Shown here: piece after piece, positions 1-6,369 of the stretch
Position numbering within the stretch: the stretch's first letter is position 1
How the letters are laid out: each line of letters begins with the position of its first letter
DNA from: JBFHNV01 sp965365655
GTDB taxonomy: Bacteria; Pseudomonadota; Gammaproteobacteria; HK1
NCBI GenBank assembly: GCA_965365655.1
Contig: CBDUCN010000238.1
Coordinates: forward strand, 1 to 8,351
Length of the DNA: 8,351 nucleotides
Reading direction: 5' to 3'
The notes under the pieces: generated by a model
The model's input: the letters and a program-made list of their open reading frames with translations, nothing else
What the model was told of the DNA's origin: nothing
Databases searched by the model: none
Position numbers and translations under genes: made by a program

Positions 1-1
1 G

Positions 2-829
2 CCGCCGGACGCGCTGTGCCAGAGCCGCACCGTATCGACCGACCCCGGCCTGTGCTCGGCCGCCAGCGTGTCGGTGGACGCGGGCTCGAAAGACACGAGG
101 CCGGAGGATGGCTCGGACGATGGCCCGGTCGCCCTCGTGCAGAGCCCGGCGGGCCCGTATCCCCTCGGCGCCACCGGTGTGACCCTGACCGCGACGGACC
201 TGGACGGGCTGACCGACTCGTGCAGCGCCGTCGTCACGGTGCAGGACGACGAGCCGCCGGTGCTCGCCAACGTGCCGGGGCCGATCCAGGCCGAGCAGAC
301 CGATCTCGCCGGCACGCCGGTCGCGGTTCCGCTGCCTGGCGCGAGCGACAACTGCAGCGTCGCGAGCGTCGTCAGCGACGCGCCGGCGGTGTTCCCGCTC
401 GGCGAGACCACGGTCACCTTCACGGCGACCGACGGCTCGGGCAACACCGCCGAGGCCAGCACCACGGTCACCGTCGTCGACACCACGCCGCCGGACATCA
501 ACGCCGTGACCGCGACGCCAGATGCGCTCTGGCCGCCGAACCACAAGCTTGCGGACGTGCTCGTGACGGTGGACGTCTCCGACATCTGCGACGTCGATCC
601 GTTCTGCCGGGTGGTCTCGGTCGCGAGCAACGAGCCGGAGAACGGCAAGGGCGACGGCAACACCGCGCCCGACTGGGAGATCGTCGGTGACCTCGCGGTG
701 AGGCTGCGCGCGGAGCGCTCCGGTCGCGGGCAAGGGCGCGTCTACACGCTGACGGTGCGCTGCACGGACGATTCGGGCAACAGCGCCGAGCGCGACGTGG
801 AGGTCCGGGTCGCGCACGATCGACGCTGA
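2..829 (+). CDS. HYR/Ig-like repeat secreted or surface protein, 5'-truncated
   Basis: The frame is open from base 2 to the TGA at 827-829, giving 275 residues of a longer protein whose start and any signal peptide lie outside the window. Three tandem beta-sandwich modules are visible. The first (nt 2 to ~255) ends in VTLTATDLDGLTDSC...VTVQDDEPPV. The second (~256-490) has the HYR signature VTFTATDGSGNTAEASTTVTV followed by VDTTPPD. The third (~491-820) begins with ALWPPNHKLADV and ends in LTVRCTDDSGNSAERDVEV. Repeated DxxGN and DxxPP junctions and one or two cysteines per module are typical of HYR (hyalin repeat) domains, which are usually adhesive or structural extracellular modules. The WPPNHK motif often opens the last such module in large bacterial exported proteins (family knowledge). 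The next gene starts 16 bp downstream on the same strand, so the two may be cotranscribed. Ligand and role are unknown. A GTG at nt 68 could serve as a start, but the HYR-like coding continues upstream of it, so the gene is treated as partial. Confidence 0.85.
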   Translation, partial: PPDALCQSRTVSTDPGLCSAASVSVDAGSKDTRPEDGSDDGPVALVQSPAGPYPLGATGVTLTATDLDGLTDSCSAVVTVQDDEPPVLANVPGPIQAEQTDLAGTPVAVPLPGASDNCSVASVVSDAPAVFPLGETTVTFTATDGSGNTAEASTTVTVVDTTPPDINAVTATPDALWPPNHKLADVLVTVDVSDICDVDPFCRVVSVASNEPENGKGDGNTAPDWEIVGDLAVRLRAERSGRGQGRVYTLTVRCTDDSGNSAERDVEVRVAHDRR

Positions 830-845
830 CGCCGGCGCGGATCGA

Positions 846-1670
846 GTGCGGGCCCGTGCGCTGCGGGCGCTGGCGCTTGCCGGCGCCCGCAGCATCCCGG
901 TCGCGTGTGCGCTGCTGCTGCTCCCGTGCGCGCACGCGCAGCAGTGGCGCGAGGAGTTCGCGGCCGGTGTGCTCGACCCGGCGCGCTGGCACGGCACGAT
1001 GTCCGGTGATCTGCACGCGCCGGTGGTGCGGATCGTGCCCGCGAAAGATGGCCCCGGCTCTCGCCTTCGTCTCGCCGCCGACACGCGCGGCACCCGCGAC
1101 GACAGCATCAAGCGGGTCGGTGTGGGAACCCGCTGCAGGCTCGCGCTGGGACGCGAGGCGTGGATCGGCGTGGACCTGGACTGGGGCCCCCCCGCGAACG
1201 GCAGCTACCTTTCCGCGGCGCTCGTGCTCTCGCCGCACTACACCGACGGCGACCCGGAAGCCACCGCGGACTGGCTGTCCGTCGGCTACGTGGGCGTGCC
1301 GCCGGGGCGCACGGCGCGACTGCTGGTGCGCGCGAGCGCGAGCGGCGTCGCGCGCACGCTCTACGACGACGGCTGGCCCGAACGCAATCGGCACGGGCGA
1401 ACCGTCACCCGCGTGTCGCTGGAGCTGTCGCTGCGTGGCCGATCGCTGGAGCTGCGCGAGAACGGCCGGCCGATCCCGGTGCCGCTGCCGGCGCCCGGAC
1501 GGCTCGAGTCCGGCTACCTGTATCTGCAGCTCTCGAGCCACAGCAACTACCCGCCCCGCGCGGTGCACTTCGATGACCTGTGGGTGACGCGGGGCAACGG
1601 CGTCGGCCCGGTGCTCGCGTTCCCGCGGGCCCCCGCCTGCGGGAACGATCTCCCCCGGCCGCCGGGCTGA
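846..1670 (+). CDS. Secreted protein with concanavalin A-like lectin/glucanase-type fold
   Basis: This encodes 274 residues from a GTG start to the TGA at 1668-1670. That start was chosen because it places a classic signal peptide at the N-terminus: arginine-rich residues 1-15, a hydrophobic core around VACALLLLPC, and an AHA|QQ cleavage site after about residue 31. The Shine-Dalgarno is weak, so the start is not certain. The mature protein begins WREEFAAGVLDPARW, the entry typical of LamG/GH16-like jelly-roll domains, and ends with SGYLYLQLSSHSNYPPRAV and HFDDLWVTR, the closing strands seen in the same fold. The intervening segments alternate in a beta-strand pattern. I do not see the GH16 catalytic ExDxxE motif, so a sugar-binding or structural role is more likely than hydrolysis; this is inference. 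It lies 16 bp after the HYR-repeat gene, suggesting an exported-protein pair. A strong hairpin overlaps its last codons. Confidence 0.75.
   Translation: MRARALRALALAGARSIPVACALLLLPCAHAQQWREEFAAGVLDPARWHGTMSGDLHAPVVRIVPAKDGPGSRLRLAADTRGTRDDSIKRVGVGTRCRLALGREAWIGVDLDWGPPANGSYLSAALVLSPHYTDGDPEATADWLSVGYVGVPPGRTARLLVRASASGVARTLYDDGWPERNRHGRTVTRVSLELSLRGRSLELRENGRPIPVPLPAPGRLESGYLYLQLSSHSNYPPRAVHFDDLWVTRGNGVGPVLAFPRAPACGNDLPRPPG
1618..1647 (+). other. Strong GC hairpin at the 3' end of the lectin-fold gene
   Basis: A perfect 9-bp inverted repeat, CGTTCCCGC at 1618-1626 and GCGGGAACG at 1639-1647, can extend inward by four more pairs (one G-U) to a 13-bp stem with a CCCC tetraloop. It lies in the last ~18 codons of the gene, ending about 23 bp before the stop. 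No T-tract follows on either strand, so it is not a canonical intrinsic terminator. It could stabilise the 3' end of the mRNA, or simply reflect Pro/Arg codons in GC-rich DNA. Confidence 0.45.
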
Positions 1671-1796
1671 GGGGGGCGCGCGTGGAGATGCGATCATCGG
1701 GGCGGAGCTCCGGACGGCTCCGTTCCGCGCGATCGCGGACGTGGGCGTTTCTTCGTCCTCTGCGCACGCCGGCGGGAGACGGGCCAGCCCGGGCGT
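1671..1796. other. Convergent intergenic region with a weak terminator-like hairpin
   Basis: This 126-bp stretch separates a plus-strand gene from a minus-strand gene converging on it. A 6-bp stem with a 4-nt loop (TCCGCG at 1724-1729, CGCGGA at 1734-1739) is followed eight bases later by the pyrimidine-rich TTTCTT at 1748-1753. A second hairpin can form from CGGAGC (1703-1708) and GCTCCG (1717-1722). The first could serve as a weak terminator for the plus-strand genes, but the gap before the T-rich run makes it non-ideal. No other element is seen. Confidence 0.3.
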
Positions 1797-3776
1797 TCAC
1801 CGCACCCGCTTGATGTCGTAGCTGAAGACCGCCTCGTGACGATGGGTGGGCGCCGTGTTCTCGAGCTTCTTCGGCGTGTAGGTCCCGGACTTCAGCGGCA
1901 GCAGGTGCTCGCGGGCATTGAGCATGAAGAGCTTGTCGTCGTAGTAGGCCGTGCCTCCCTTCTGGGAGTAGCCGCACGCCTTCTTCACCTTCTGGTGGTC
2001 CCAGCACTTCACCCCCAGATCCGCCGTGACCTCCAGCCCCGGATGCACGACCTTCCACAGCAGCCTGAGGTCGTTGCCGTGGACCTCGCCAGCCAGCTCC
2101 GCGCCCTTCATCTGCTTGATCGTCGCGCATCCCAGGCACTTCTTCTGCTTGACCTTCCAGAGGTTCTTCGGGAGGTGGCTGTAGGTGTAGGTGACGTTGC
2201 TCGCGGTGACGCGGCCGCACGCATAGCGCCACTTGCCCTTCTTCTTCTCGATCATGGTCTTCGCCGCCAGGTGGTAGTCGAAGCGGTAGCTGCGGATGTC
2301 CTTGATCAGCTTTCCGCTCGAGGCGCCGGGCAACAGGATCTCGCGCGCCGTCCACAGGCTGCGGTCGAAGTGGCCGTCCAGTGTGACCTGCCACTCCTGC
2401 GTGGGTCTGACGGTGAGGGTGACGGCGCGCTGGGTGTTGCCCAGGCCGTTGCTCGCGTTGGTGAACCGCAGCGTGGTCTTGTAGGTCCCCGGCTTCGCGA
2501 CCAGCGAGGCGCCGTCCAGCGTCACGGACACCGCGGTGGCGGCACCGGCCGCGAGGGTGCCCTTGGTGCGTGAGAGCCTGGTCCAGGGTCTGGCGCCGTC
2601 GATGTGATAGCCGATGGGGGCGTCGCCCGGGTTCCTGAGCGTGTATGTCGTGGCCTCCGGCTGGAACTTCATGTCGCAGTCAGGGCCGCTGGCGTCGACG
2701 GCGGTGCCCGGCGACACCACCAGGCGACCGGGCTCGTGATCGAACACGATGGTGATCTCCGCGCTGCCGCTCACCTGGACCTGCGCCTGGGCGAGCTTCA
2801 CCGGGTAGCGCCTGGTCAGGCTGCCGCTGCGCAGGCCCCTGGCGATGTCGTCGCTGCCGAAGGCGGCGTCACCGTACATGTCCACGTCCGGCTGGAAGAA
2901 GCTGTGCCCGAGCTTCGCCTGGGGGCTCTCCACCGACACCTGCACCCGCGGGCCCCACACGCGCAGATGGTGCGCGATGACACGGTTCGGCGCGGACCGG
3001 TCCAGGGTGTGCTCGAACTCCAGCGAGCCGTGGTCGGGCGCCACGGAGAAGTCCGCCGCGTCGCGGGTGCCGAAGGTCTTCTGGTCGTACGGGCGCGGCG
3101 CCAGGATGCCGTAGTACTTGACGCCCGTGAGCGTGGCCGACCCGGATGACAGGACGCTGGTCGGCTGCACGCGGCCCTGCGGCGCCGGGCTCGCGATGCG
3201 GTAGTCGAGGACCCGCAGCCGGTCATGCTGCGCGCGCTCGATCTGCAGGTAGCCGGGGTAGGTCTGGGTCACCTCGTAGCTGCCGTCGAAGCCGGACATC
3301 GTGTCGCGCTCGGTGATGCGCCAGGTCACGCGGATCTGCAGCGGCGTGCAGCTGAGCCAGGGCAGGTCCGAGCCGTGCATCTCTTGCGCGACGCGCTTCT
3401 GGTAGTACACCGCGTAGCAGACGTCGTCCTCGCGCTCCTCGAGCGCCGCCCGCGCGGCGTCGGTGGCGGCCTGGGCGCGGGCCATCTCGCGCGGCATCTG
3501 CGGTGCAGTTGTCGGCGGCGATGCGCCCGGCGGCGACGGCGCCGACTGCATGATCTCCTGGGTGAGCGCCTGGATCTTCTTCTGCACGCGCTCCAGGCAT
3601 CCCATGTCCATCCCGCAGGTCTGCGCCTCCTTCGTCAGCGCCTGCAGCCGGTCGAGGGTGGCCTCGTCCGGCGCCTGCTGGGAGAAGCCGGCCGGAGCCA
3701 GGAGCAGCATGACCAGCGCGCCAGCCACGCGAGCGGTCGCTGCACGGTGTCGGCCTGCGTGTCTCTCGGATTTCAC
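1797..3776 (-). CDS. Exported protein of unknown function with BACON/Ig-like segment
   Basis: This encodes 659 residues from a GTG start at 3774-3776. The N-terminus is a signal peptide: basic residues 1-16, hydrophobic VAGALVMLLLAPAGF, and likely cleavage after Ser32 before QQ. Residues ~36-76 look helical and carry a Cys pair (CGMDMGC, 54-60). A Pro-rich linker follows (~79-95), then an Ala/Glu-rich helix (~97-119). A long beta-rich middle carries aromatic-rich segments such as VTQTYPGYLQIERAQHDRLR. Around residues ~375-460 an Ig-like segment (TYTLRNPGDAPIGYHIDG ... GTYKTTLRFTNASNG) resembles BACON/ASPM-type modules of surface proteins. The C-terminal ~180 residues are lysine-rich with several cysteines (CLGC, GVKCW, KKACGY), suggesting disulfides or metal binding. 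The base composition looks less extreme than in the hut genes. I do not recognise a named family; periplasmic or surface location is inferred. It reads away from the hut locus. Confidence 0.75.
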   Translation of the reverse strand: MKSERHAGRHRAATARVAGALVMLLLAPAGFSQQAPDEATLDRLQALTKEAQTCGMDMGCLERVQKKIQALTQEIMQSAPSPPGASPPTTAPQMPREMARAQAATDAARAALEEREDDVCYAVYYQKRVAQEMHGSDLPWLSCTPLQIRVTWRITERDTMSGFDGSYEVTQTYPGYLQIERAQHDRLRVLDYRIASPAPQGRVQPTSVLSSGSATLTGVKYYGILAPRPYDQKTFGTRDAADFSVAPDHGSLEFEHTLDRSAPNRVIAHHLRVWGPRVQVSVESPQAKLGHSFFQPDVDMYGDAAFGSDDIARGLRSGSLTRRYPVKLAQAQVQVSGSAEITIVFDHEPGRLVVSPGTAVDASGPDCDMKFQPEATTYTLRNPGDAPIGYHIDGARPWTRLSRTKGTLAAGAATAVSVTLDGASLVAKPGTYKTTLRFTNASNGLGNTQRAVTLTVRPTQEWQVTLDGHFDRSLWTAREILLPGASSGKLIKDIRSYRFDYHLAAKTMIEKKKGKWRYACGRVTASNVTYTYSHLPKNLWKVKQKKCLGCATIKQMKGAELAGEVHGNDLRLLWKVVHPGLEVTADLGVKCWDHQKVKKACGYSQKGGTAYYDDKLFMLNAREHLLPLKSGTYTPKKLENTAPTHRHEAVFSYDIKRVR

Positions 3777-3892
3777 GTCCCGCTCGTCGAAGATGCGCCT
3801 GTGCGAATGACGCTAGCAGCACGAGGCGTCCGCGAAATTGATCCAGAGCGTTCCCGGCCCCCCGGCATCGGACTGCTGTCGTGGCCACAGTG
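3777..3892. other. Upstream region of the minus-strand exported-protein gene
   Basis: This 116-bp non-coding stretch holds the leader of the minus-strand gene that starts at 3776 and ends where the hutI-like fragment begins. I find no convincing -35/-10 pair and only a weak purine-rich Shine-Dalgarno (GAGCGGGAC on the minus strand). The sequence shows no similarity to the true hutI gene or its leader, so the left boundary of the duplicated fragment at about 3892 is sharp. Confidence 0.4.
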
Positions 3893-4105
3893 GCGGCGCA
3901 CGCCGGGCGCATCGCATGGGTCGGGTTCGAGCGCGACGTGCCGGACCTCCGCGCGCCGGCCGTCCAGGACCTGCAAGGCCGCTGGATCACCCCGGGCCCG
4001 GTGGACTGCCACACACACCTGCTGTAGGCGGGCAATCGCGTCGCCGAGTTCGAGCGGCGCCTCGAGGGCGCGAGCTACGCCGACATCGCGCGCGCCGGCG
4101 GCGGC
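3893..4105 (+). pseudogene. hutI fragment: decayed partial copy of imidazolonepropionase
   Basis: These 213 bases align without any gap to 5239-5451 inside the intact hutI gene, at a constant offset of 1346 bp and in the same orientation. By hand count 22 positions differ (about 90% identity): 12 synonymous, nine codons non-synonymous. The fragment corresponds to HutI residues 33-103 and still encodes the metal-binding stretch VDCHTHLL. The next codon is changed from TAC (Tyr77 in HutI) to the amber stop TAG at 4025-4027. There is no start region and no sequence for the remaining ~300 residues, so no functional enzyme can be made. Similarity ends abruptly on the left at about 3892 and fades on the right between 4105 and ~4125, just before the Hcp-like gene ends at 4138. 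It is best read as a remnant of a duplicated or displaced hutI gene. The fragment itself is clear; its history is inference. Confidence 0.9.
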
Positions 4106-4137
4106 ATGGACGCGGCCCGCGCGTCGCGGCCCCGGAC

Positions 4138-4761
4138 CTAGAGCGGCGAGTTCGTCTCGACGTTCCAGCCCGCTTCCACGGCCGGCCCCGGCGACCCGTC
4201 AGGGTTCGCCGGTGTGGAGGTCAGGGTGACCCGGGCGTAGCTGAAGCTGACCTTCTCGGAGAACGTGTCGTCGGCCGCCGCCTCCAGACCGGTCACGATC
4301 ACGTCTTCCAGCCGCAGCCGCAGGAACGCCAGTCCGGGGTTGCCGACGTCATAGACGAAGATCTCCACGTTGGCGATTTCCGTCCCTCGCGCCACGGCCA
4401 GGAACAGGGGCGGACTCGAGATGTCGGGCTGCTTGCGGATGGTCACGTCCGAGAAGGTCGCACGCGAGGAGCCGCCGGGCGCGCCCGTTCCCGACGTGAC
4501 GGGATTCGCGACGCTGAAGCCGAGAGCGCCGGCGCGGACGCAGTCCTCGTAGCCGATCGTCGTCTCGGTGCCGGTGATGCCGTCGATGCAGACGCTGATC
4601 CGCGTGGTCGACTCCGGAAGGGCCTGAGTCATCACCGTCACCGGGACGGGATTCGCGTCGCCGTTGACGACGGTCACCGGCGTGCTGCGCTGGGCCTGCG
4701 CCAGCGCGGGCGCGGCGAGCAGCAGGGCGAGCCCGAGCCTGATCATGCTGTTAGGGGTCAT
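4138..4761 (-). CDS. Hcp-family (type VI secretion tube-like) protein with a Sec signal peptide
   Basis: This encodes 207 residues. The ATG at 4759-4761 was chosen because a consensus AAGGAG (minus strand, 4768-4773) lies six bases upstream; longer in-frame extensions toward hutI lack support. Residues 1-23 form a clear signal peptide (MIRLGLALLLAAPALAQA, cleavage near AQA|QR). A linker, VTVVNGDANPVPVTV (29-43), follows. From about residue 54 the protein follows the Hcp pattern: ISVCIDGITGTE, FSDVTIRKQPDISSPPLF (103-120), VEIFVYDVG, FLRLRLEDVIVTG (146-158), EKVSFSYARVTLTSTP (169-184) and the closing DGSPGPAVEAGWNVETN. Known Hcp proteins are ~160-residue, six-member ring-forming tube or chaperone subunits of the type VI secretion system, delivered from the cytoplasm without a signal peptide. 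Here the signal peptide and two domain cysteines (Cys58, Cys74) suggest a periplasmic or secreted, possibly disulfide-bonded relative. No other type VI genes are in the window. Fold assignment is fairly confident; function is unknown. Confidence 0.82.
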   Translation of the reverse strand: MTPNSMIRLGLALLLAAPALAQAQRSTPVTVVNGDANPVPVTVMTQALPESTTRISVCIDGITGTETTIGYEDCVRAGALGFSVANPVTSGTGAPGGSSRATFSDVTIRKQPDISSPPLFLAVARGTEIANVEIFVYDVGNPGLAFLRLRLEDVIVTGLEAAADDTFSEKVSFSYARVTLTSTPANPDGSPGPAVEAGWNVETNSPL

Positions 4762-4800
4762 GTGTATCTCCTTGACGTCGTTCTCGGTCGTGCGCCGTGC

Positions 4801-4824
4801 ACGGGCGCCGTCGCCTGCGCCCGT
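4801..4824. repeat. 8-bp inverted repeat upstream of the Hcp-like gene
   Basis: ACGGGCGC (4801-4808) and its exact reverse complement GCGCCCGT (4817-4824) are separated by eight bases, about 40 bp upstream of the Hcp-like start. The left arm lies inside a 14-bp unit repeated at 4861-4874 with one mismatch (ACGGGCGCCGTCGC versus ACGGGAGCCGTCGC). This arrangement could be an operator or a leader hairpin, but chance is plausible in DNA this rich in G and C. Confidence 0.35.
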
Positions 4825-5120
4825 CCCGGCATCCGGCGGGTCCGTCCCGTGCGCCTCTTGACGGGAGCCGTCGCAACCGCAGGGCCTCGCGGCCGCAACG
4901 TCGCGTGCGGTTCCCCGGCGGAGAAGCGGCGCCTCGTGCGCGACGGCGCGACCCGAATGCAACAGATACCGCAAGCGAGAACGCGCAGCGTTGCCGCAGG
5001 TCAATTCGGCTACGGTCGGCCGCGGCGGACAGGGGGCCGGCATCGCCGTTGTCTGCCCGCGGCGCCCGTGCGAAGTTAGCGCAGGGCGACGACCCGCCGC
5101 GTGCCGCGGTCCGGCTCGCG

Positions 5121-5136
5121 CCCCCACAACCGGGGG
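5121..5136 (+). promoter_or_regulatory. hutI ribosome binding site inside a small GC hairpin
   Basis: The purine run GGGGGA (5132-5137), five bases before the ATG at 5143, is the only Shine-Dalgarno-like sequence near the start and decides for this ATG over the upstream in-frame GTG at 5101. The five G residues can pair with CCCCC at 5121-5125 across a six-base loop (ACAACC). The stem is short but all G-C and could reduce access of ribosomes to hutI. Confidence 0.5.
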
Positions 5137-5142
5137 ATCACC

Positions 5143-6369
5143 ATGCCGATCGCCGCCGACCGCATCTGGCGCAACGCCCGCATCGCGACCTTGCGCGACG
5201 GCGACGGGCCGTACGGCGCCGTCGAGGGCGCGCTGATCGCGGCGCATGCCGGGCGCATCGCGTGGGTCGGGCCCGAGCGCGACGCGCCGGACATCCGCGC
5301 GCCGGCCGTCGAGGATCTGGAAGGCCGCTGGATCACTCCGGGCCTGGTGGACTGCCATACCCACCTGCTGTACGCCGGCAACCGCGCCGCCGAGTTCGAG
5401 CAGCGCCTCGAAGGCGCGAGCTACGCCGACATCGCACGCGCCGGCGGGGGGATCCTCGCGACGGTGCGCGCGACGCGCGCCGCGTCGGAGGACGCGCTGG
5501 TCGCGCAGTCGCTGCCGCGCCTGGATCACCTGCTGGCCGAGGGCGTGACCACGCTGGAGATCAAGTCCGGCTACGGGCTGGATGCGGGCAGCGAGTGCCG
5601 GATGCTGCGCGCGGCGCGCCGGCTCGGCGAGTGCCGCCGCGTGCGCGTGGCGACCACGTTCCTGGGCGCGCACGCGCTGCCGCCGGAGGCCGGCGGCGAC
5701 GCCGACGCCTACATCCGCGACGTGTGCGAGCGCCAGCTTCCCGCGGTCGCGCGCGACGGGCTCGCCGACGCGGTGGACGCGTTCTGCGAGACCATCGCGT
5801 TCACCCGCGAGCAGGTCGCCCGCGTGTTCGACGCGGCGCGCGCCCACGGGCTGCCGGTGAAGCTGCACGCCGAGCAGCTCAGCGACAGCGGCGGCGCGGC
5901 GCTGGCCGCGCGGTACGGCGCGCTGTCCGCGGACCACCTCGAGTGGGTGGGTGACGACGCGCTGCGCGCGATGGCGCGCGCCGGCACCGTCGCGGTGCTG
6001 CTGCCGGGCGCGTTCTACACGCTGCGCGACACCCACGCGCCGCCGGTCGCCGCGATGCGCCGTGCCGGTGTCGCGATGGCCGTCGCGACCGACTGCAACC
6101 CGGGCTCCTCGCCGCTCACGTCGCTGCTGCTCGCGATGAACATGGCGTGCACGCTGTTCGGGCTCACGCCCGCGGAGGCGCTGGCAGGCGCGACCCGCCA
6201 CGCGGCGCGCGCGCTGGGCCTCGGCGACGCGATCGGCATCCTGGAGATCGGCAAGGCCTGCGACCTCGCGATCTGGAACGTGGAGTCGCCCGGCGAGCTG
6301 GCCTATCCGATGGGCTTCAACCCGCTGCACGCGCGCGTGGTCGCCGGCGACGCGGTGGCGCGATGCTGA
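5143..6369 (+). CDS. hutI: Imidazolonepropionase (HutI)
   Basis: HutI hydrolyses 4-imidazolone-5-propionate to N-formimidoyl-L-glutamate, the third step of histidine degradation, in the cytoplasm. The ATG at 5143 gives 408 residues, the usual family length, and has a Shine-Dalgarno at 5132-5137; the in-frame GTG at 5101 would add 14 residues atypical of the family. The protein is a metal-dependent amidohydrolase. The HxH motif in VDCHTHLLYAGNR supplies His72 and His74. LEIKSGYGLD follows, then FLGAHALPPE (His177), VKLHAEQLSD (His242) and VATDCNPGSSP (Asp317). These match in order and spacing the metal and substrate residues of characterised HutI proteins. The C-terminal GKACDLAIWN and LAYPMGFNPLHARVVAGD are also typical. 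The stop overlaps the hutH start (ATGCTGA), indicating translational coupling. A decayed copy of residues 33-103 lies 1346 bp upstream. Confidence 0.97.
   Translation: MPIAADRIWRNARIATLRDGDGPYGAVEGALIAAHAGRIAWVGPERDAPDIRAPAVEDLEGRWITPGLVDCHTHLLYAGNRAAEFEQRLEGASYADIARAGGGILATVRATRAASEDALVAQSLPRLDHLLAEGVTTLEIKSGYGLDAGSECRMLRAARRLGECRRVRVATTFLGAHALPPEAGGDADAYIRDVCERQLPAVARDGLADAVDAFCETIAFTREQVARVFDAARAHGLPVKLHAEQLSDSGGAALAARYGALSADHLEWVGDDALRAMARAGTVAVLLPGAFYTLRDTHAPPVAAMRRAGVAMAVATDCNPGSSPLTSLLLAMNMACTLFGLTPAEALAGATRHAARALGLGDAIGILEIGKACDLAIWNVESPGELAYPMGFNPLHARVVAGDAVARC

Larger units (their letters stand above)
4762..5142. promoter_or_regulatory. Divergent intergenic region between the Hcp-like gene and hutI
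   Basis: These 381 bases must hold the promoters for the minus-strand Hcp-like gene and the plus-strand hut genes. I find no confident sigma-70 promoter and no HutC-type palindrome of the kind known from Pseudomonas (TTGTATA-like). What can be seen: an 8-bp inverted repeat (4801-4808 with 4817-4824); a near-perfect 14-bp direct repeat (4801-4814 and 4861-4874, one mismatch), 60 bp apart; and a GC hairpin covering the hutI ribosome binding site. A possible -35-like TTGTCT at 5049-5054 lacks a matching -10. No real gene is apparent here; open frames crossing it have no recognisable product. Confidence 0.5.

Noticed and set aside
498..1697. A 399-codon minus-strand open frame across the HYR and lectin-fold genes
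   Set aside because: The plus-strand products have clear domains and a signal peptide; the antisense product is Arg/Ala-rich without features.
4858..4890. TTGACG at 4858-4863 as a -35 element for the hut genes
   Set aside because: No -10-like sequence lies 16-19 bases downstream; the region there is G/C-rich (AGGGCC).
3838..5079. A 413-codon plus-strand open frame crossing the hutI fragment and the Hcp-like gene
   Set aside because: It is out of frame with the hutI-like coding of the fragment and antisense to the Hcp-like gene, with Arg/Gly/Ala-rich sequence and no recognisable domain.
5101..5142. Upstream GTG start for hutI
   Set aside because: It would add 14 residues not typical of the family, and the best Shine-Dalgarno serves the ATG at 5143.
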